Below, in pieces: positions 22,999 through 31,229 of a DNA stretch of 34,195 nt. The position numbers were made by a program, and so were the translations under genes. The notes below the pieces were generated by a model. The model saw only the letters and a program-made list of their open reading frames with translations, was not told the origin of the DNA and made no database searches. This DNA is from Eubacteriales Family XIII. Incertae Sedis bacterium (GTDB taxonomy: Bacteria; Bacillota; Clostridia; Peptostreptococcales; Anaerovoracaceae): NCBI GenBank assembly GCA_031266795.1, contig JAISAI010000015.1, forward strand, positions 1 to 34,195, given 5' to 3'. Numbering within the stretch: position 1 is the first letter of the stretch; the number at the start of each line of letters is the position of its first letter.

Positions 22999-23079
22999 CG
23001 GTGCGCTGCAATTATCAGTTAGAGAAGTTTTAATGAGAGGTAATAAGTTGAATTTTAGAGTTTTGAAAGGAGAAAAACA

Positions 23080-24510
23080 ATGCCCAGACTGAAAGTACCC
23101 GAAAAGTGGGATCATGAATGTGACATCCTCGTCATAGGCGGCGGCACCGCGGGGATGCCGGCCGCATTAGCCGCGGCCAAAGCCGGCAATAAGGTGACCA
23201 TCCTCGAGATGATGCAGATATGCGGCGGCAGCGGCAACATCATTGCGGCCGGCGCGTCGTTCGCGGGCACCGAGCTGCAGAAGGAGCTCGGCATACCGGA
23301 CAGCCCGGAGCAATACTACCAAGACGGCATAGGCCCGAACGGCGGCGGCGACCCGGACATCTGGCGCGTCATCGCGGACAACCAACTCGACACGTGGGAA
23401 TGGTTCAAATCCATGGACATCTATCCGGATAACGACCCCGAGTCCGGCCCGATCATCAACAATCCGGGGCACACATACAAGCGTCTGCACCGCTACGCCA
23501 ACGGCCGCAAGGTCGAGCAGCGCATCGAGGAAGAAGTCCGCAAGGCCGGTGTCGAGATACTCTTCGAGCACCGCGCGCTGCGTCTGTACTCCGACCCGGT
23601 GACCGACCGCGTCTTTGGCGCGCAGGTCAAGACAAAGGAGACCGTGAAGAACTTCAAAGCGAGAAAGGCCATCATCCTGACGAGCGGCTCCTTCTCGCGC
23701 AATCCGGATATGGTGTACGAGTACGGCTCGAAGTTCGTGGACGATTCCGTGCTCCCCATCGCGGCGCCCGGACACCTCGGCGACGGCCTGAGGATGGCGA
23801 TGGAGCTCGGCGCAAAGACGAACCATATCGGCGACGCCGCCGTAGGCTCGCTCATATACGACGTGCACTCGAAGAACGACAGGGTGATATTCTTCGTCCA
23901 TTGGGGCGGCGGGATCATCGTCAACTGGAACGGCAAGCGCTTCACGGACGAGAGCTGCCGCGACGGGTTTTACGGCCAGGTCGCCGCTGAGTTCCTCGAC
24001 CAGCCGCGCAAGACGGCGTGGATCATCTACGACGATGAGATGCGCAAGGCGGTACCGCCGCACGACACGAAAGGGCTCAAGGAGTTCAAGGCGGATACGC
24101 TTGAGGAACTGTGCGAGATCACGGGGATCACGAGCGTGGACAACCTTCGCAGCGACATAGAGAAGTACAACGACGATGTCGAGAGCGAAGGCTACGACAC
24201 GGTCTGGGGCCGCAAGCACTTCTGCTGGAACGTCGGCACGCTCGTCCCCATCAAGATGGCGGGCCCGTTCTACGCCATCAACGGCGGTTGCACGACGAGC
24301 TCGTTCAAAGGCGGCATGAAGGTCGACTCGCGCGGCCGGATGCTCAACCAGTTCGACGAGCCTATCCCCGGGCTGTACGCGGCGGGGGAGATCATCGGCG
24401 GGCTGTTCTCACGCGGCATGTACCTCGGCGGCACGAACTGGCAGGGCTTCATGACGCTCGGCCGCGTGACCGGCATGTGGGCCAGCCAGGAACAGGCCTG
24501 GGATAAATAA
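23080..24510 (+). CDS. FAD-dependent oxidoreductase, fumarate-reductase/ketosteroid-dehydrogenase-like
   Basis: 476-aa flavoprotein of the FAD_binding_2 class. The dinucleotide fold VIGGGTAGMPAALAAAKAG begins near residue 17, and the C-terminal FAD contact GLYAAGEIIGG is near 430, followed by LGGTNWQGFMTLGRVTGMWA. It has no signal peptide, Tat motif, haem CXXCH or FMN_bind domain, so it should be a soluble cytoplasmic enzyme, unlike respiratory flavocytochromes. Enzymes of this class reduce enoates (fumarate, urocanate, acrylate-like acids) or introduce double bonds next to ketones. Here, between an M24-fold protein and two MFS carriers, it probably acts on the imported acid or a free-acid intermediate. 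The AAAGGAG box fits the ATG at 23080. Confidence 0.88.
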   Translation: MPRLKVPEKWDHECDILVIGGGTAGMPAALAAAKAGNKVTILEMMQICGGSGNIIAAGASFAGTELQKELGIPDSPEQYYQDGIGPNGGGDPDIWRVIADNQLDTWEWFKSMDIYPDNDPESGPIINNPGHTYKRLHRYANGRKVEQRIEEEVRKAGVEILFEHRALRLYSDPVTDRVFGAQVKTKETVKNFKARKAIILTSGSFSRNPDMVYEYGSKFVDDSVLPIAAPGHLGDGLRMAMELGAKTNHIGDAAVGSLIYDVHSKNDRVIFFVHWGGGIIVNWNGKRFTDESCRDGFYGQVAAEFLDQPRKTAWIIYDDEMRKAVPPHDTKGLKEFKADTLEELCEITGITSVDNLRSDIEKYNDDVESEGYDTVWGRKHFCWNVGTLVPIKMAGPFYAINGGCTTSSFKGGMKVDSRGRMLNQFDEPIPGLYAAGEIIGGLFSRGMYLGGTNWQGFMTLGRVTGMWASQEQAWDK

Positions 24511-24573
24511 TGGCAATACTTTGTTGGTAATCAGTTAGTTGCAGGGATTCATTTAGAAGTATGGAGGTGTAAT

Positions 24574-25869
24574 ATGGCGGAATTAAAGCAGAGCCGGAAT
24601 CCTTGGAGTTTCGGTAGGAAAGGTTGGGGTGTCGCCTTTGCCGGCATCGCGTGTTGGTATTTCTGGCAGGGGCCGCTCTACGCCGGCTCAAATTTCTGGT
24701 TCACCGGCCTGAACGAAATGTTCGGCTGGGAGGTCACCTCAATGGCCGCGGCGCTCACCATAGGCGGTGTCGCTTCGGTATTTACGACCGCGCTGTTCGG
24801 TGGGCTCGTGAAAAAATTCGGTGCGGTCAAAATTATTTTTATCGGTTTCATACTGGCGGCGCTCGTTGACCTCATCTTTGCGTTCGCGCAGACGCTGTGG
24901 GCCTATCAGGTCTCCGCGGCTATCTATTTCGCGATATGTATGAGCTACTCAGCCATCGGCGTCGGCCAGCTCGGCGCGGACTGGTTCCCGCGCAAGAGAG
25001 GCGTGTATATGGGCATCGCCACGGTCGGCATGACGGCCACGACGGCCACGACGCCGTTGCTGCTCTCGATTTTCGTGCCGCAGTTTGGCATCATGGCGAC
25101 TCTGTTGTTCCACAGCGCGTTGCAGATCGTAATAGGTTTCATCATCTTCGCGCTCGTCAAGAACAACCCCGAGGACGCGGGCGCTTATCCCGACAACGAT
25201 AAGTCCGTCTCGAAGGAAGCGCTCATGAAGGAGTTTCAGGAGATGGAGGAGTATCGGAAGAACAGCCCGTGGACGACGAGCGCCTTGCTGAGGGAACCCG
25301 CGACGTGGAAGATCGGCATCGGCTGGGGCCTCTCTATGATGGTCATCGTCGGCACCGTGCAGCAACTCGTCAATATTCTCATCTCCTTCGGACACGATCT
25401 GACCTTTGGCGTGACGCTCATGGCTGTCACCTGGCCGGTAGGCGTATTCGGACACGCTCTCACCGGCGCCATCGACTACAAGATAGGGCCGAGGTGGACA
25501 TCCGCCTTGGCGCTCATCATCGCGATCATAGGCTCGGCGCTTCTGAACGTGGTAGGCACGAGCCCCGTAGGCGCGGGCGCCGCGGGCGGCCTGTTCCTCG
25601 TTGGCGCGACGATGATCACCGTCGAGTGCCCGAGCATGACGACGGCCGCGTTTGGCAGGCGCGACTTCATGAACGCGTGGCCTGTCGTGTCGACGATATA
25701 CCAGCTCCTCACGAACGTCGGCGTCCTCGTCATCGCAGTCATCGCGGCGGCGGTCGGCTACAGCATGGATCTATGGATCATGTGCGGGTTGATGGCCATC
25801 GTTATCATCATCATGCTGTCCGCGCCGAAAGAGCAGGTCACGGCGCCCCAGTTGAAGGCTCAGCCCTGA
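24574..25869 (+). CDS. MFS transporter, organic-acid type (first of two)
   Basis: 431-aa major facilitator with about 12 membrane segments and a charged central loop (about 191-245, KNNPEDAGAYPDNDK...). The motif DWFPRKRGVYMGIATVG after the fourth segment resembles OFA/monocarboxylate-type carriers. It is expected in the cytoplasmic membrane, importing or exchanging an organic acid for the pathway. GGAGGTG precedes the ATG at 24574, and the gap to the flavoprotein gene is 63 bases with no promoter I can defend. A second MFS of different sequence lies at 27033; the two may be an importer and an exporter, or carriers of related substrates. Confidence 0.9.
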   Translation: MAELKQSRNPWSFGRKGWGVAFAGIACWYFWQGPLYAGSNFWFTGLNEMFGWEVTSMAAALTIGGVASVFTTALFGGLVKKFGAVKIIFIGFILAALVDLIFAFAQTLWAYQVSAAIYFAICMSYSAIGVGQLGADWFPRKRGVYMGIATVGMTATTATTPLLLSIFVPQFGIMATLLFHSALQIVIGFIIFALVKNNPEDAGAYPDNDKSVSKEALMKEFQEMEEYRKNSPWTTSALLREPATWKIGIGWGLSMMVIVGTVQQLVNILISFGHDLTFGVTLMAVTWPVGVFGHALTGAIDYKIGPRWTSALALIIAIIGSALLNVVGTSPVGAGAAGGLFLVGATMITVECPSMTTAAFGRRDFMNAWPVVSTIYQLLTNVGVLVIAVIAAAVGYSMDLWIMCGLMAIVIIIMLSAPKEQVTAPQLKAQP

Positions 25870-25910
25870 TCCTGCCGGCATAGTCCATCGTTTAATAATT
25901 ATGATTGTGT

Positions 25911-25936
25911 GCGTTCTCCTCCTCGGGGGAGGACGC
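25911..25936 (+). other. Small hairpin ahead of the alcohol dehydrogenase gene
   Basis: GCGT-TCT-CCTCC pairs with GGAGG-ACGC around the loop TCGGG, leaving a 3-base bulge. It lies 23 bases before the ATG at 25960, just upstream of the AGGAGG box at 25946-25951. It could tune message stability or translation between the two operon halves; no T-tract follows. Confidence 0.3.
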
Positions 25937-25959
25937 ATGTGGGAGAGGAGGACAAGGAC

Positions 25960-26997
25960 ATGAAAGGTTTGGTATGTACGGAGATCGGGAAGGTTCAGCT
26001 TCAGGACGTCCCAAAGCCCGAGATCAAAAATGACGACGAAGCGCTGATCAAGGTGACGAAGTGCACGATATGCGGCAGCGACATCCACCTGATGCACGGA
26101 GGCATCCCATCCACGCCGCCCTATGTGCTCGGTCATGAGTACGTGGGCGTCGTCGAGGAGGTCGGCAAAGGTGTCAAGAAATTCAAGCCGGGCGACCGCG
26201 TCGCGGGCCCGCCTGCCATATTCTGCGGACGCTGCGACAACTGTCAGGCCGGCGCCATCGCGCAGTGCGAACACGGCGGCATCTATGGCTCCGGCCCTAC
26301 GGCCGGCGGCCTGTCCGGCGCTCAGAGCGAGTACATGGTGCTGCCGTATGCGGACAGCAACCAGCTGCACGTGCCCGACAATATGAGCGATGAAGTCGCG
26401 CTGCTCATCTGCGACAATGTCGGCACCGGCTATTTCTCGGTAGCGAACGGCGATCCATCGCCCGGCGACGACATCGTGATCTGGGGCGCGGGCCCTGTCG
26501 GGCTGTGCGCGGTGCAATGCGCGAAAAACCTGTTCGGGCCGTCGAAGGTCATCGTCGTCGACTATATAGACTCGCGCCTCGGGAAGGCGAAGGAGATGGG
26601 CGCGGACTACGTCATAAACGCGAGCGACGACGTCGTTGCGAAGGTGATGGATCTGACGGACGGCAGAGGCGCCAATGTCTGCTCCGAGTGCGCGGGCGAC
26701 CAAAAGTCATTCGCGGAAGCAGTACTGTGCGCCGCCGTGAAAGGTACTGTGTCCGTCGTCGGCATAGGCGAGCGGATGGACATCCCGCTTCCCGACGCCT
26801 TCGTGAAAAACGTGAACGTCAAGATGGGTCTGGGCCTCATCCCCAATTTGAAACGCTTGATGGATCTCGTGGGCAAGGGCGTCATAGACCCCTCGCCGGT
26901 CATCACGCACCGGATCTCGCTCGATGAGATCGAAGCTTACTACCCGAAATTCGAGGCCAGAGAGGACGGCATCATAAAGATAGCAGTCACGCCGTAA
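25960..26997 (+). CDS. Zinc-dependent alcohol dehydrogenase (MDR family)
   Basis: 345-aa medium-chain dehydrogenase. The catalytic zinc ligands are Cys38 (TICGSD) and His59/Glu60 (GHEYVG). A structural zinc site of four Cys (89, 92, 95, 103) is complete. The nucleotide fold GAGPVG is at 176-181, with Asp after the second strand (IVVDYID), which favours NAD over NADP. The closest general type is a secondary-alcohol/threonine-dehydrogenase-like enzyme. In this cluster it may interconvert a hydroxy acid and a keto acid, for example a 4-hydroxy/4-oxo pair feeding the CoA-transferase and dehydratase of unit C; this is inference. AGGAGG at 25946-25951 selects the ATG at 25960 over an in-frame ATG at 25909. 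Confidence 0.92.
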   Translation: MKGLVCTEIGKVQLQDVPKPEIKNDDEALIKVTKCTICGSDIHLMHGGIPSTPPYVLGHEYVGVVEEVGKGVKKFKPGDRVAGPPAIFCGRCDNCQAGAIAQCEHGGIYGSGPTAGGLSGAQSEYMVLPYADSNQLHVPDNMSDEVALLICDNVGTGYFSVANGDPSPGDDIVIWGAGPVGLCAVQCAKNLFGPSKVIVVDYIDSRLGKAKEMGADYVINASDDVVAKVMDLTDGRGANVCSECAGDQKSFAEAVLCAAVKGTVSVVGIGERMDIPLPDAFVKNVNVKMGLGLIPNLKRLMDLVGKGVIDPSPVITHRISLDEIEAYYPKFEAREDGIIKIAVTP

Positions 26998-27032
26998 GGC
27001 GGACGCGGGAGCGATTTGGAGGAAAACCGGGT

Positions 27033-28274
27033 ATGAAGATCCACAAAGCTTGGCTCATGATGGGCGCCTGCTGCGTTTTGATGATGTCCTTGGCGCTGAA
27101 CACCACGTGCCTGTCGCTGTTCACGAAGCCTGTGACGGAGGCGCTTGGTTTTCCCCGCTCTGCTTTCACCGCCTATATCAGCGTAGCCGGCGTCATGACG
27201 GCGGTCGGCGTGACGGTGTGGGGCAGGGTGCTGCCGAGGCTCGGCATGAAAAGGATGATCGTCATCAGCGGCGTGATGATCGGCCTCTGTTTCATACTCG
27301 CGGGCAGGGCCGACAGCTTGTGGCAGTTCTACGTGGTCGGCGTCGTCTTCGGCTTCTTTTCGCCTGCCGTCACCGTGCTGCCGCAGGCGGTGACTATCAA
27401 CAACTGGTTCGTCGAGAAGAAGGGCCTTGCCATGGGTATCACCATGGCGTTTTCCGGCGTGGGCGCGGCTGTTTTCAGCCCCTTGCTGTCCCTTGTTATC
27501 AATTCGCGCGGATGGGAGTGGGGGTACGTCACGATCGGGATCGCCACAATCCTTCTGTCCGTGCCCGTGGCCCTGTTCGTGCTGAAGTCCAATCCCGCTG
27601 AGTTGGGGACGACGCCATACGGCGCGCGTACTGCCGAAGGCCCTCTGGGCGATGCGGGAATTGACCGGTCGGGCGTCCCGTTCGGCGTGGCTGTGAGGTC
27701 GTTCCCGTTTTACGGCGCGCTCATATCCGTGGCGCTCGCGAGCATCGCGGTCGTCAGCCTGTCGCAGCATATCCCGGCGCATTTGGTCAGCAGGGGCTTG
27801 CCCGAGGTGCAGGGCGGCGTAGCCATGTCCATCCTCGCCGTCGGGATGATCTTCGCGAAGGTCGGCCTTGGTTGGCTCAACGACCACGTCGGGACGATGG
27901 CGGGTATGCTCGTCTGCTACGCGCTCGGGTTCGCTGGGCTGTTGCTCATGATACTCGTGAAGGGCGGCGCCATGCCCGTTCCCGCCTTGATCGTGCTCGC
28001 CTGCGGCATCCCCGTCACGACCGTCTGGCCGCCGCTCCTGACCGCAAAGCTGTTCGGGCAGAAGAATTTCCCGAAGATATTTACGTTCATCCAGTCCGTC
28101 GCCATCCTCGGCTACGGCCTCGGGACGCCGCTGTACGGCATGTCGTTCGACAGGACGGGATCCTACGACGCCATGCTGGTCGTCAGCCTTGTCATGATGC
28201 CTGTCGCCGCCGTCCTTCTCGTGCTGAGCATCAGACGCAGCGCCGGGCTCGCGCGGGCGACGGAGACAGAGTGA
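27033..28274 (+). CDS. MFS transporter, organic-acid type (second of two)
   Basis: 413-aa major facilitator with about 12 membrane segments, a short central loop (about 187-220) and the motif NWFVEKKGLAMGITMAFSGVG after the fourth segment, again of the monocarboxylate/OFA-like type. A GGAGG box at 27018-27022 sets the ATG, 35 bases after the alcohol dehydrogenase gene. It ends unit B; the sigma-54 control region of unit C starts within 11 bases of its stop. Substrate unknown. Confidence 0.9.
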   Translation: MKIHKAWLMMGACCVLMMSLALNTTCLSLFTKPVTEALGFPRSAFTAYISVAGVMTAVGVTVWGRVLPRLGMKRMIVISGVMIGLCFILAGRADSLWQFYVVGVVFGFFSPAVTVLPQAVTINNWFVEKKGLAMGITMAFSGVGAAVFSPLLSLVINSRGWEWGYVTIGIATILLSVPVALFVLKSNPAELGTTPYGARTAEGPLGDAGIDRSGVPFGVAVRSFPFYGALISVALASIAVVSLSQHIPAHLVSRGLPEVQGGVAMSILAVGMIFAKVGLGWLNDHVGTMAGMLVCYALGFAGLLLMILVKGGAMPVPALIVLACGIPVTTVWPPLLTAKLFGQKNFPKIFTFIQSVAILGYGLGTPLYGMSFDRTGSYDAMLVVSLVMMPVAAVLLVLSIRRSAGLARATETE

Positions 28275-28284
28275 CGGTGCGCAA

Positions 28285-28302
28285 TGGTACGCTACCGTAC
28301 CG
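28285..28302 (+). promoter_or_regulatory. Putative activator-binding palindrome (enhancer) for unit C
   Basis: TGGTACGCTACCGTACCG: arms TGGTA and TACC(G) with the same 8-base spacer as the sites ahead of units A and B. Its core GGTACG-CTAC-CGTACC is a perfect inverted repeat. It lies 73 bases upstream of the -24/-12 element, almost the same spacing as at unit A (72). The stop of the MFS gene is 10 bases upstream. Confidence 0.75.
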
Positions 28303-28375
28303 AAATATATTCGATAAAGCTACCGATTTCAAGACGCTATGCCGGCGGAATGCCCGAAATCCAACGCACAGGGGA

Positions 28376-28392
28376 TTGGCACAGAAATTGCG
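28376..28392 (+). promoter_or_regulatory. Sigma-54 (-24/-12) promoter of unit C
   Basis: TTGGCACAGAAATTGCG: the -24 box TTGGCACA is a full consensus match, and the -12 box TTGC is exact with G instead of A/T at the last position. GG and GC are 12 bases apart. Transcription would start near 28404, about 60 bases before the gene at 28466. This is the best match of the three promoters. Confidence 0.85.
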
Positions 28393-28465
28393 GTATTGAA
28401 AACATGAAAGAGTCAATTACTATACGATCTATGGTTACTGGATTTTAATAGGAGGTATCGATGAA

Positions 28466-28882
28466 ATGAGCAATGAGATCAAAGTATTAAAGGAGGGCCT
28501 TTTTAAGGAAGAAGACGGCAAGGCGGTGCTGCTGCTCGGGCATTGCCTCGTCTGTGGCACGGCCTTTTTTCCCGAAAGGCCCTTTTGTTCACGCTGCGGT
28601 TCGGATCAGATAGAGCAGGTGAGCGTCAGCGACGGGAAGCTGTATAGTTGGACGACCGTCATCCACCCCTCGCAGGAGAATAAAATGGCGCTTCCCTACG
28701 GGATGGCGAAAGTCGACTTCCCTGACCATAAGATCCGCATCACGGGCGTGAGCACGGAAACGGACAGCGAGAAACTTACGCGAGGCCAGGATATGAGGGT
28801 GGTCGTCGCCAAGGCCTATGAAGACGAAGACGGCAAAGACGTGGTGACGTATATGTTTCAGCCGGTAGAGGAGGGTAAGTAA
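28466..28882 (+). CDS. DUF35 Zn-ribbon / OB-fold acyl-CoA-associated protein
   Basis: 138-aa protein with a rubredoxin-like zinc ribbon (Cys27, Cys30, Cys41, Cys44) followed by an OB-fold (about 50-135). DUF35 proteins are small partners of thiolase-fold enzymes, needed for activity in several systems: the steroid side-chain aldolase Ltp2, the BbsAB pair of anaerobic toluene degradation, and archaeal HMG-CoA formation. The stop TAA is directly followed by the ATG of the thiolase-like gene at 28883, with no gap, so a stable complex is very likely. AGGAGG at 28451-28456 precedes the start; an ATG at 28461 in another frame stops at once. First gene of unit C. Confidence 0.9.
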   Translation: MSNEIKVLKEGLFKEEDGKAVLLLGHCLVCGTAFFPERPFCSRCGSDQIEQVSVSDGKLYSWTTVIHPSQENKMALPYGMAKVDFPDHKIRITGVSTETDSEKLTRGQDMRVVVAKAYEDEDGKDVVTYMFQPVEEGK

Positions 28883-30022
28883 ATGCGTGAAGTTGTTATC
28901 GCAGGTGTAGGGATACACCCTTTCGGAAGGTTTCCGGACAAGGACTATCGTGACCTCGGGCGCGAGGCCACATTGATGGCGCTGAAGGACGCGAATATAC
29001 CGTGGAATGATATTCAGGTCGCCTATGTCGGCAATGTCATGGCGGAGATGACGAAGGGCCATCAGGTTTTGCAGTATTTCGGGCAGACGGGCATACCTAT
29101 CATCAATGTCGAGAACGCTTGCACGAGCGGCTCCGTCGGCATGTGGGCGGCTATGAATTCCATACAGAACGGTCAGTACGATCTCGCTCTCGTGCTCGGG
29201 GTCGAGAAGGCGCCGAAAGGCATGATCGCCAACTGCGGCTATGACCGCTGGCAGATGTACACGGGAACGGGCGCCAATCCCGCCCACTTCGCCATGCAGA
29301 CGAAGGAGACGATGTGGGAGCACGGGCTCGACAAGAGCCATCTCGCGTATATTTCCATACTGAACCACCGCAACGGGGTGAAAAACCCCTACGCCATGTA
29401 CCAAAAGGAATGCACGGCTGAAGAGGTACTGAATTCGCCGATGGTATGCGACCCTCTCACCTTGCTCATGCTCTGCGCGCCGAACGAGGGCGCCGCGGCC
29501 GCGGTCATCGGGACGAAGGAAGCGGTGGCGAAGTACACGAGCAAGTATGTGACGATAGCGGCGTTGGCCTTTCTCACAAAGACCCCCGCCGACTCCATCT
29601 TCCCCGACTTCTCCGTACCCATAGGCACGGATCTCGTGAACATCACGACGCGCGTCTCGGCCTTGGCCTACGAAACGGCCGGCATAGGCCCTGACGACCT
29701 CTCGCTCATCGAGATGCAGGATACGGACAGCGGCTCACAGATACGCGACATGGTGCAGGCCGGGCTCATCAAGCCCGGAGACGTGGCGCGCGCTCTCGCC
29801 GACGGCGATATAGCGCCCACGGGGCGCATCCCCGTCAACGTCAGCGGCGGATTGCTCTCAAAGGGCGAGCCTTTGGGCGCGTCCAGCATGGGGCAGGTTG
29901 TCGAGCTCACGTGGCAATTGCGCGGGGACGCCGGCCCGCGCCAGGTCCCCGGCGCCAAGGCAGGCGCGGGGCATACCCTCGGCGCCGCCGGCAACAGCTG
30001 TTTTATTATTTTAAAGAATTGA
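28883..30022 (+). CDS. Thiolase-fold enzyme (SCP-x/Ltp2-like) paired with the DUF35 protein
   Basis: 379-aa thiolase-like protein of the SCP-x thiolase class. The nucleophile is kept (Cys80 in ENACTSGSVG). The normally invariant His of the GHP motif is Glu329 (SKGEPLGASSMGQ). The C-terminal motif reads AGAGHTLGAAGNS without the second Cys. Such changes argue against ordinary thiolysis of a linear 3-ketoacyl-CoA. DUF35-paired relatives include retro-aldolases and thiolases for bulky or branched acyl-CoAs, so cleavage of an unusual carbon-carbon bond is a fair inference. Translation is coupled to the preceding gene. Confidence 0.87.
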   Translation: MREVVIAGVGIHPFGRFPDKDYRDLGREATLMALKDANIPWNDIQVAYVGNVMAEMTKGHQVLQYFGQTGIPIINVENACTSGSVGMWAAMNSIQNGQYDLALVLGVEKAPKGMIANCGYDRWQMYTGTGANPAHFAMQTKETMWEHGLDKSHLAYISILNHRNGVKNPYAMYQKECTAEEVLNSPMVCDPLTLLMLCAPNEGAAAAVIGTKEAVAKYTSKYVTIAALAFLTKTPADSIFPDFSVPIGTDLVNITTRVSALAYETAGIGPDDLSLIEMQDTDSGSQIRDMVQAGLIKPGDVARALADGDIAPTGRIPVNVSGGLLSKGEPLGASSMGQVVELTWQLRGDAGPRQVPGAKAGAGHTLGAAGNSCFIILKN

Positions 30023-30045
30023 ATTGAGGATAGGAGACAAAGAAA

Positions 30046-31218
30046 ATGGCAGACAGAGATGAAATCATACTCGGTTTTACCGAGGAACAGGTAATGATGC
30101 GGGATATGTTCCGCAAGTTGGCGAAGGACTCGATCGAGCCCCTCGCCGCGGAGATCGACAGAAGCGGCGAGTATCCCGACGCGCTCATTGAAGAGTTCAA
30201 GGAGCTTGGCGTCATGGGGCACGGCTTTCCCGAGGAGTACGGCGGGGGCGGCGGCTCGACGTTCGAGTCGTGTATCATGGTCGAAGAGATCGCGAAGGTA
30301 TGCCACAACTCGGCGATGATGATCGGCCGCCAAGAACTGGCCGGATTCCCGATCATGGTGGCGGGTACGGATGAACAGAAGAAAAAATGGCTGCCGAAGC
30401 TCGCGGGCGTAGAGATCGCTTCGGCGTTCGCGCTGACCGAGCCGGACGCGGGTTCCGACGCGGCCGGAGTGAAGACGAAGGCGGTGAAGCAGGGCACAGA
30501 CTACGTACTGAACGGGTCCAAAAGGTTCATATCGCATTCCGACGTAGCGGACATCATTCTCGTGTTTGCCCGCACCGCGGAGTCCGGCTTTGAGGCCCTG
30601 AGCTGCTTCATAGTCGAGAAGGGTACGCCCGGCTTGACCATTGGAAAGTCGGAAAAAAAGCTCGGCCAGAGAGCCGTGCATTCCTGTGAAATATTCTTTG
30701 ACGACGTCCACGTGCCGGAGGAGAACCTGCTCGGCGGCAAGGAGGGCATCGGCTTCCTGACGGCGATGAAGATCCTCGAGATGACGCGCCCGGTCGTCGG
30801 CGCCGCCGGCGTCGGCCTCGCTGAGGGCGCGCTCGGCTATGCCCTTGATTACGCCAAAGAGCGTATCCAATTCGGCAAGCCCATAGTGGCCTTTCAGGTG
30901 ACGCAATTCAAGATCGCACAGCTTGCGATGGAGATCGAGCAGGCGCGCTGCATGGTCTACGCGGCGGCCAGATGCTGCCAAGCCGGGCTTCCCGAAGCGA
31001 ACAAGCTCGGCGCTATGGCTAAGGTCGCGGGTACGGACATCGCGATGAAAGCATCGCTTGAGGCGATTCAGATCATGGGCGGCTCCGGCTATATGGAGGA
31101 CTATCCCGTGGAAAGGTTCTTCCGCGACGCCAAGCTGCTGCAGATTGTTGAAGGCACAAACGAAATCAATCGTCAGGTCATCGGAAGGGCCGTGATCGGC
31201 AAGCTGCCGAAGAAATAG
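30046..31218 (+). CDS. Acyl-CoA dehydrogenase (short/medium-chain type)
   Basis: 390-aa standard-length acyl-CoA dehydrogenase. ALTEPDAGSDAAGVKTKA (near 130) forms the flavin/substrate loop. IQIMGGSGYMEDYPVERFFRDAK leads into the catalytic Glu369 (IVEGTNEINRQ), the position used by short-chain and glutaryl-type enzymes. It should form a 2,3-double bond in an acyl-CoA, or in reverse reduce crotonyl-CoA, with ETF as partner. It differs from the 610-aa enzyme of unit A, so the island handles at least two acyl-CoA substrates. It starts 23 bases after the thiolase-like gene with a weak AGGAGA box. Confidence 0.95.
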   Translation: MADRDEIILGFTEEQVMMRDMFRKLAKDSIEPLAAEIDRSGEYPDALIEEFKELGVMGHGFPEEYGGGGGSTFESCIMVEEIAKVCHNSAMMIGRQELAGFPIMVAGTDEQKKKWLPKLAGVEIASAFALTEPDAGSDAAGVKTKAVKQGTDYVLNGSKRFISHSDVADIILVFARTAESGFEALSCFIVEKGTPGLTIGKSEKKLGQRAVHSCEIFFDDVHVPEENLLGGKEGIGFLTAMKILEMTRPVVGAAGVGLAEGALGYALDYAKERIQFGKPIVAFQVTQFKIAQLAMEIEQARCMVYAAARCCQAGLPEANKLGAMAKVAGTDIAMKASLEAIQIMGGSGYMEDYPVERFFRDAKLLQIVEGTNEINRQVIGRAVIGKLPKK

Positions 31219-31229
31219 GGAATCGCACT

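Noticed and set aside
24523-24542. TTGG...TTGC pair ahead of the first MFS gene as a fourth sigma-54 promoter
   Set aside because: The GG-to-GC distance is 15 bases instead of 12, and there is no palindrome upstream.
29668-30981. Long minus-strand frame (437 codons) opposite the thiolase-like and dehydrogenase genes
   Set aside because: It is antisense to two clear enzymes and is low-complexity Arg/Leu/Ala-rich, as expected from codon bias. The same applies to minus-strand frames at 891-1814, 2804-3907 and 5873-6751.
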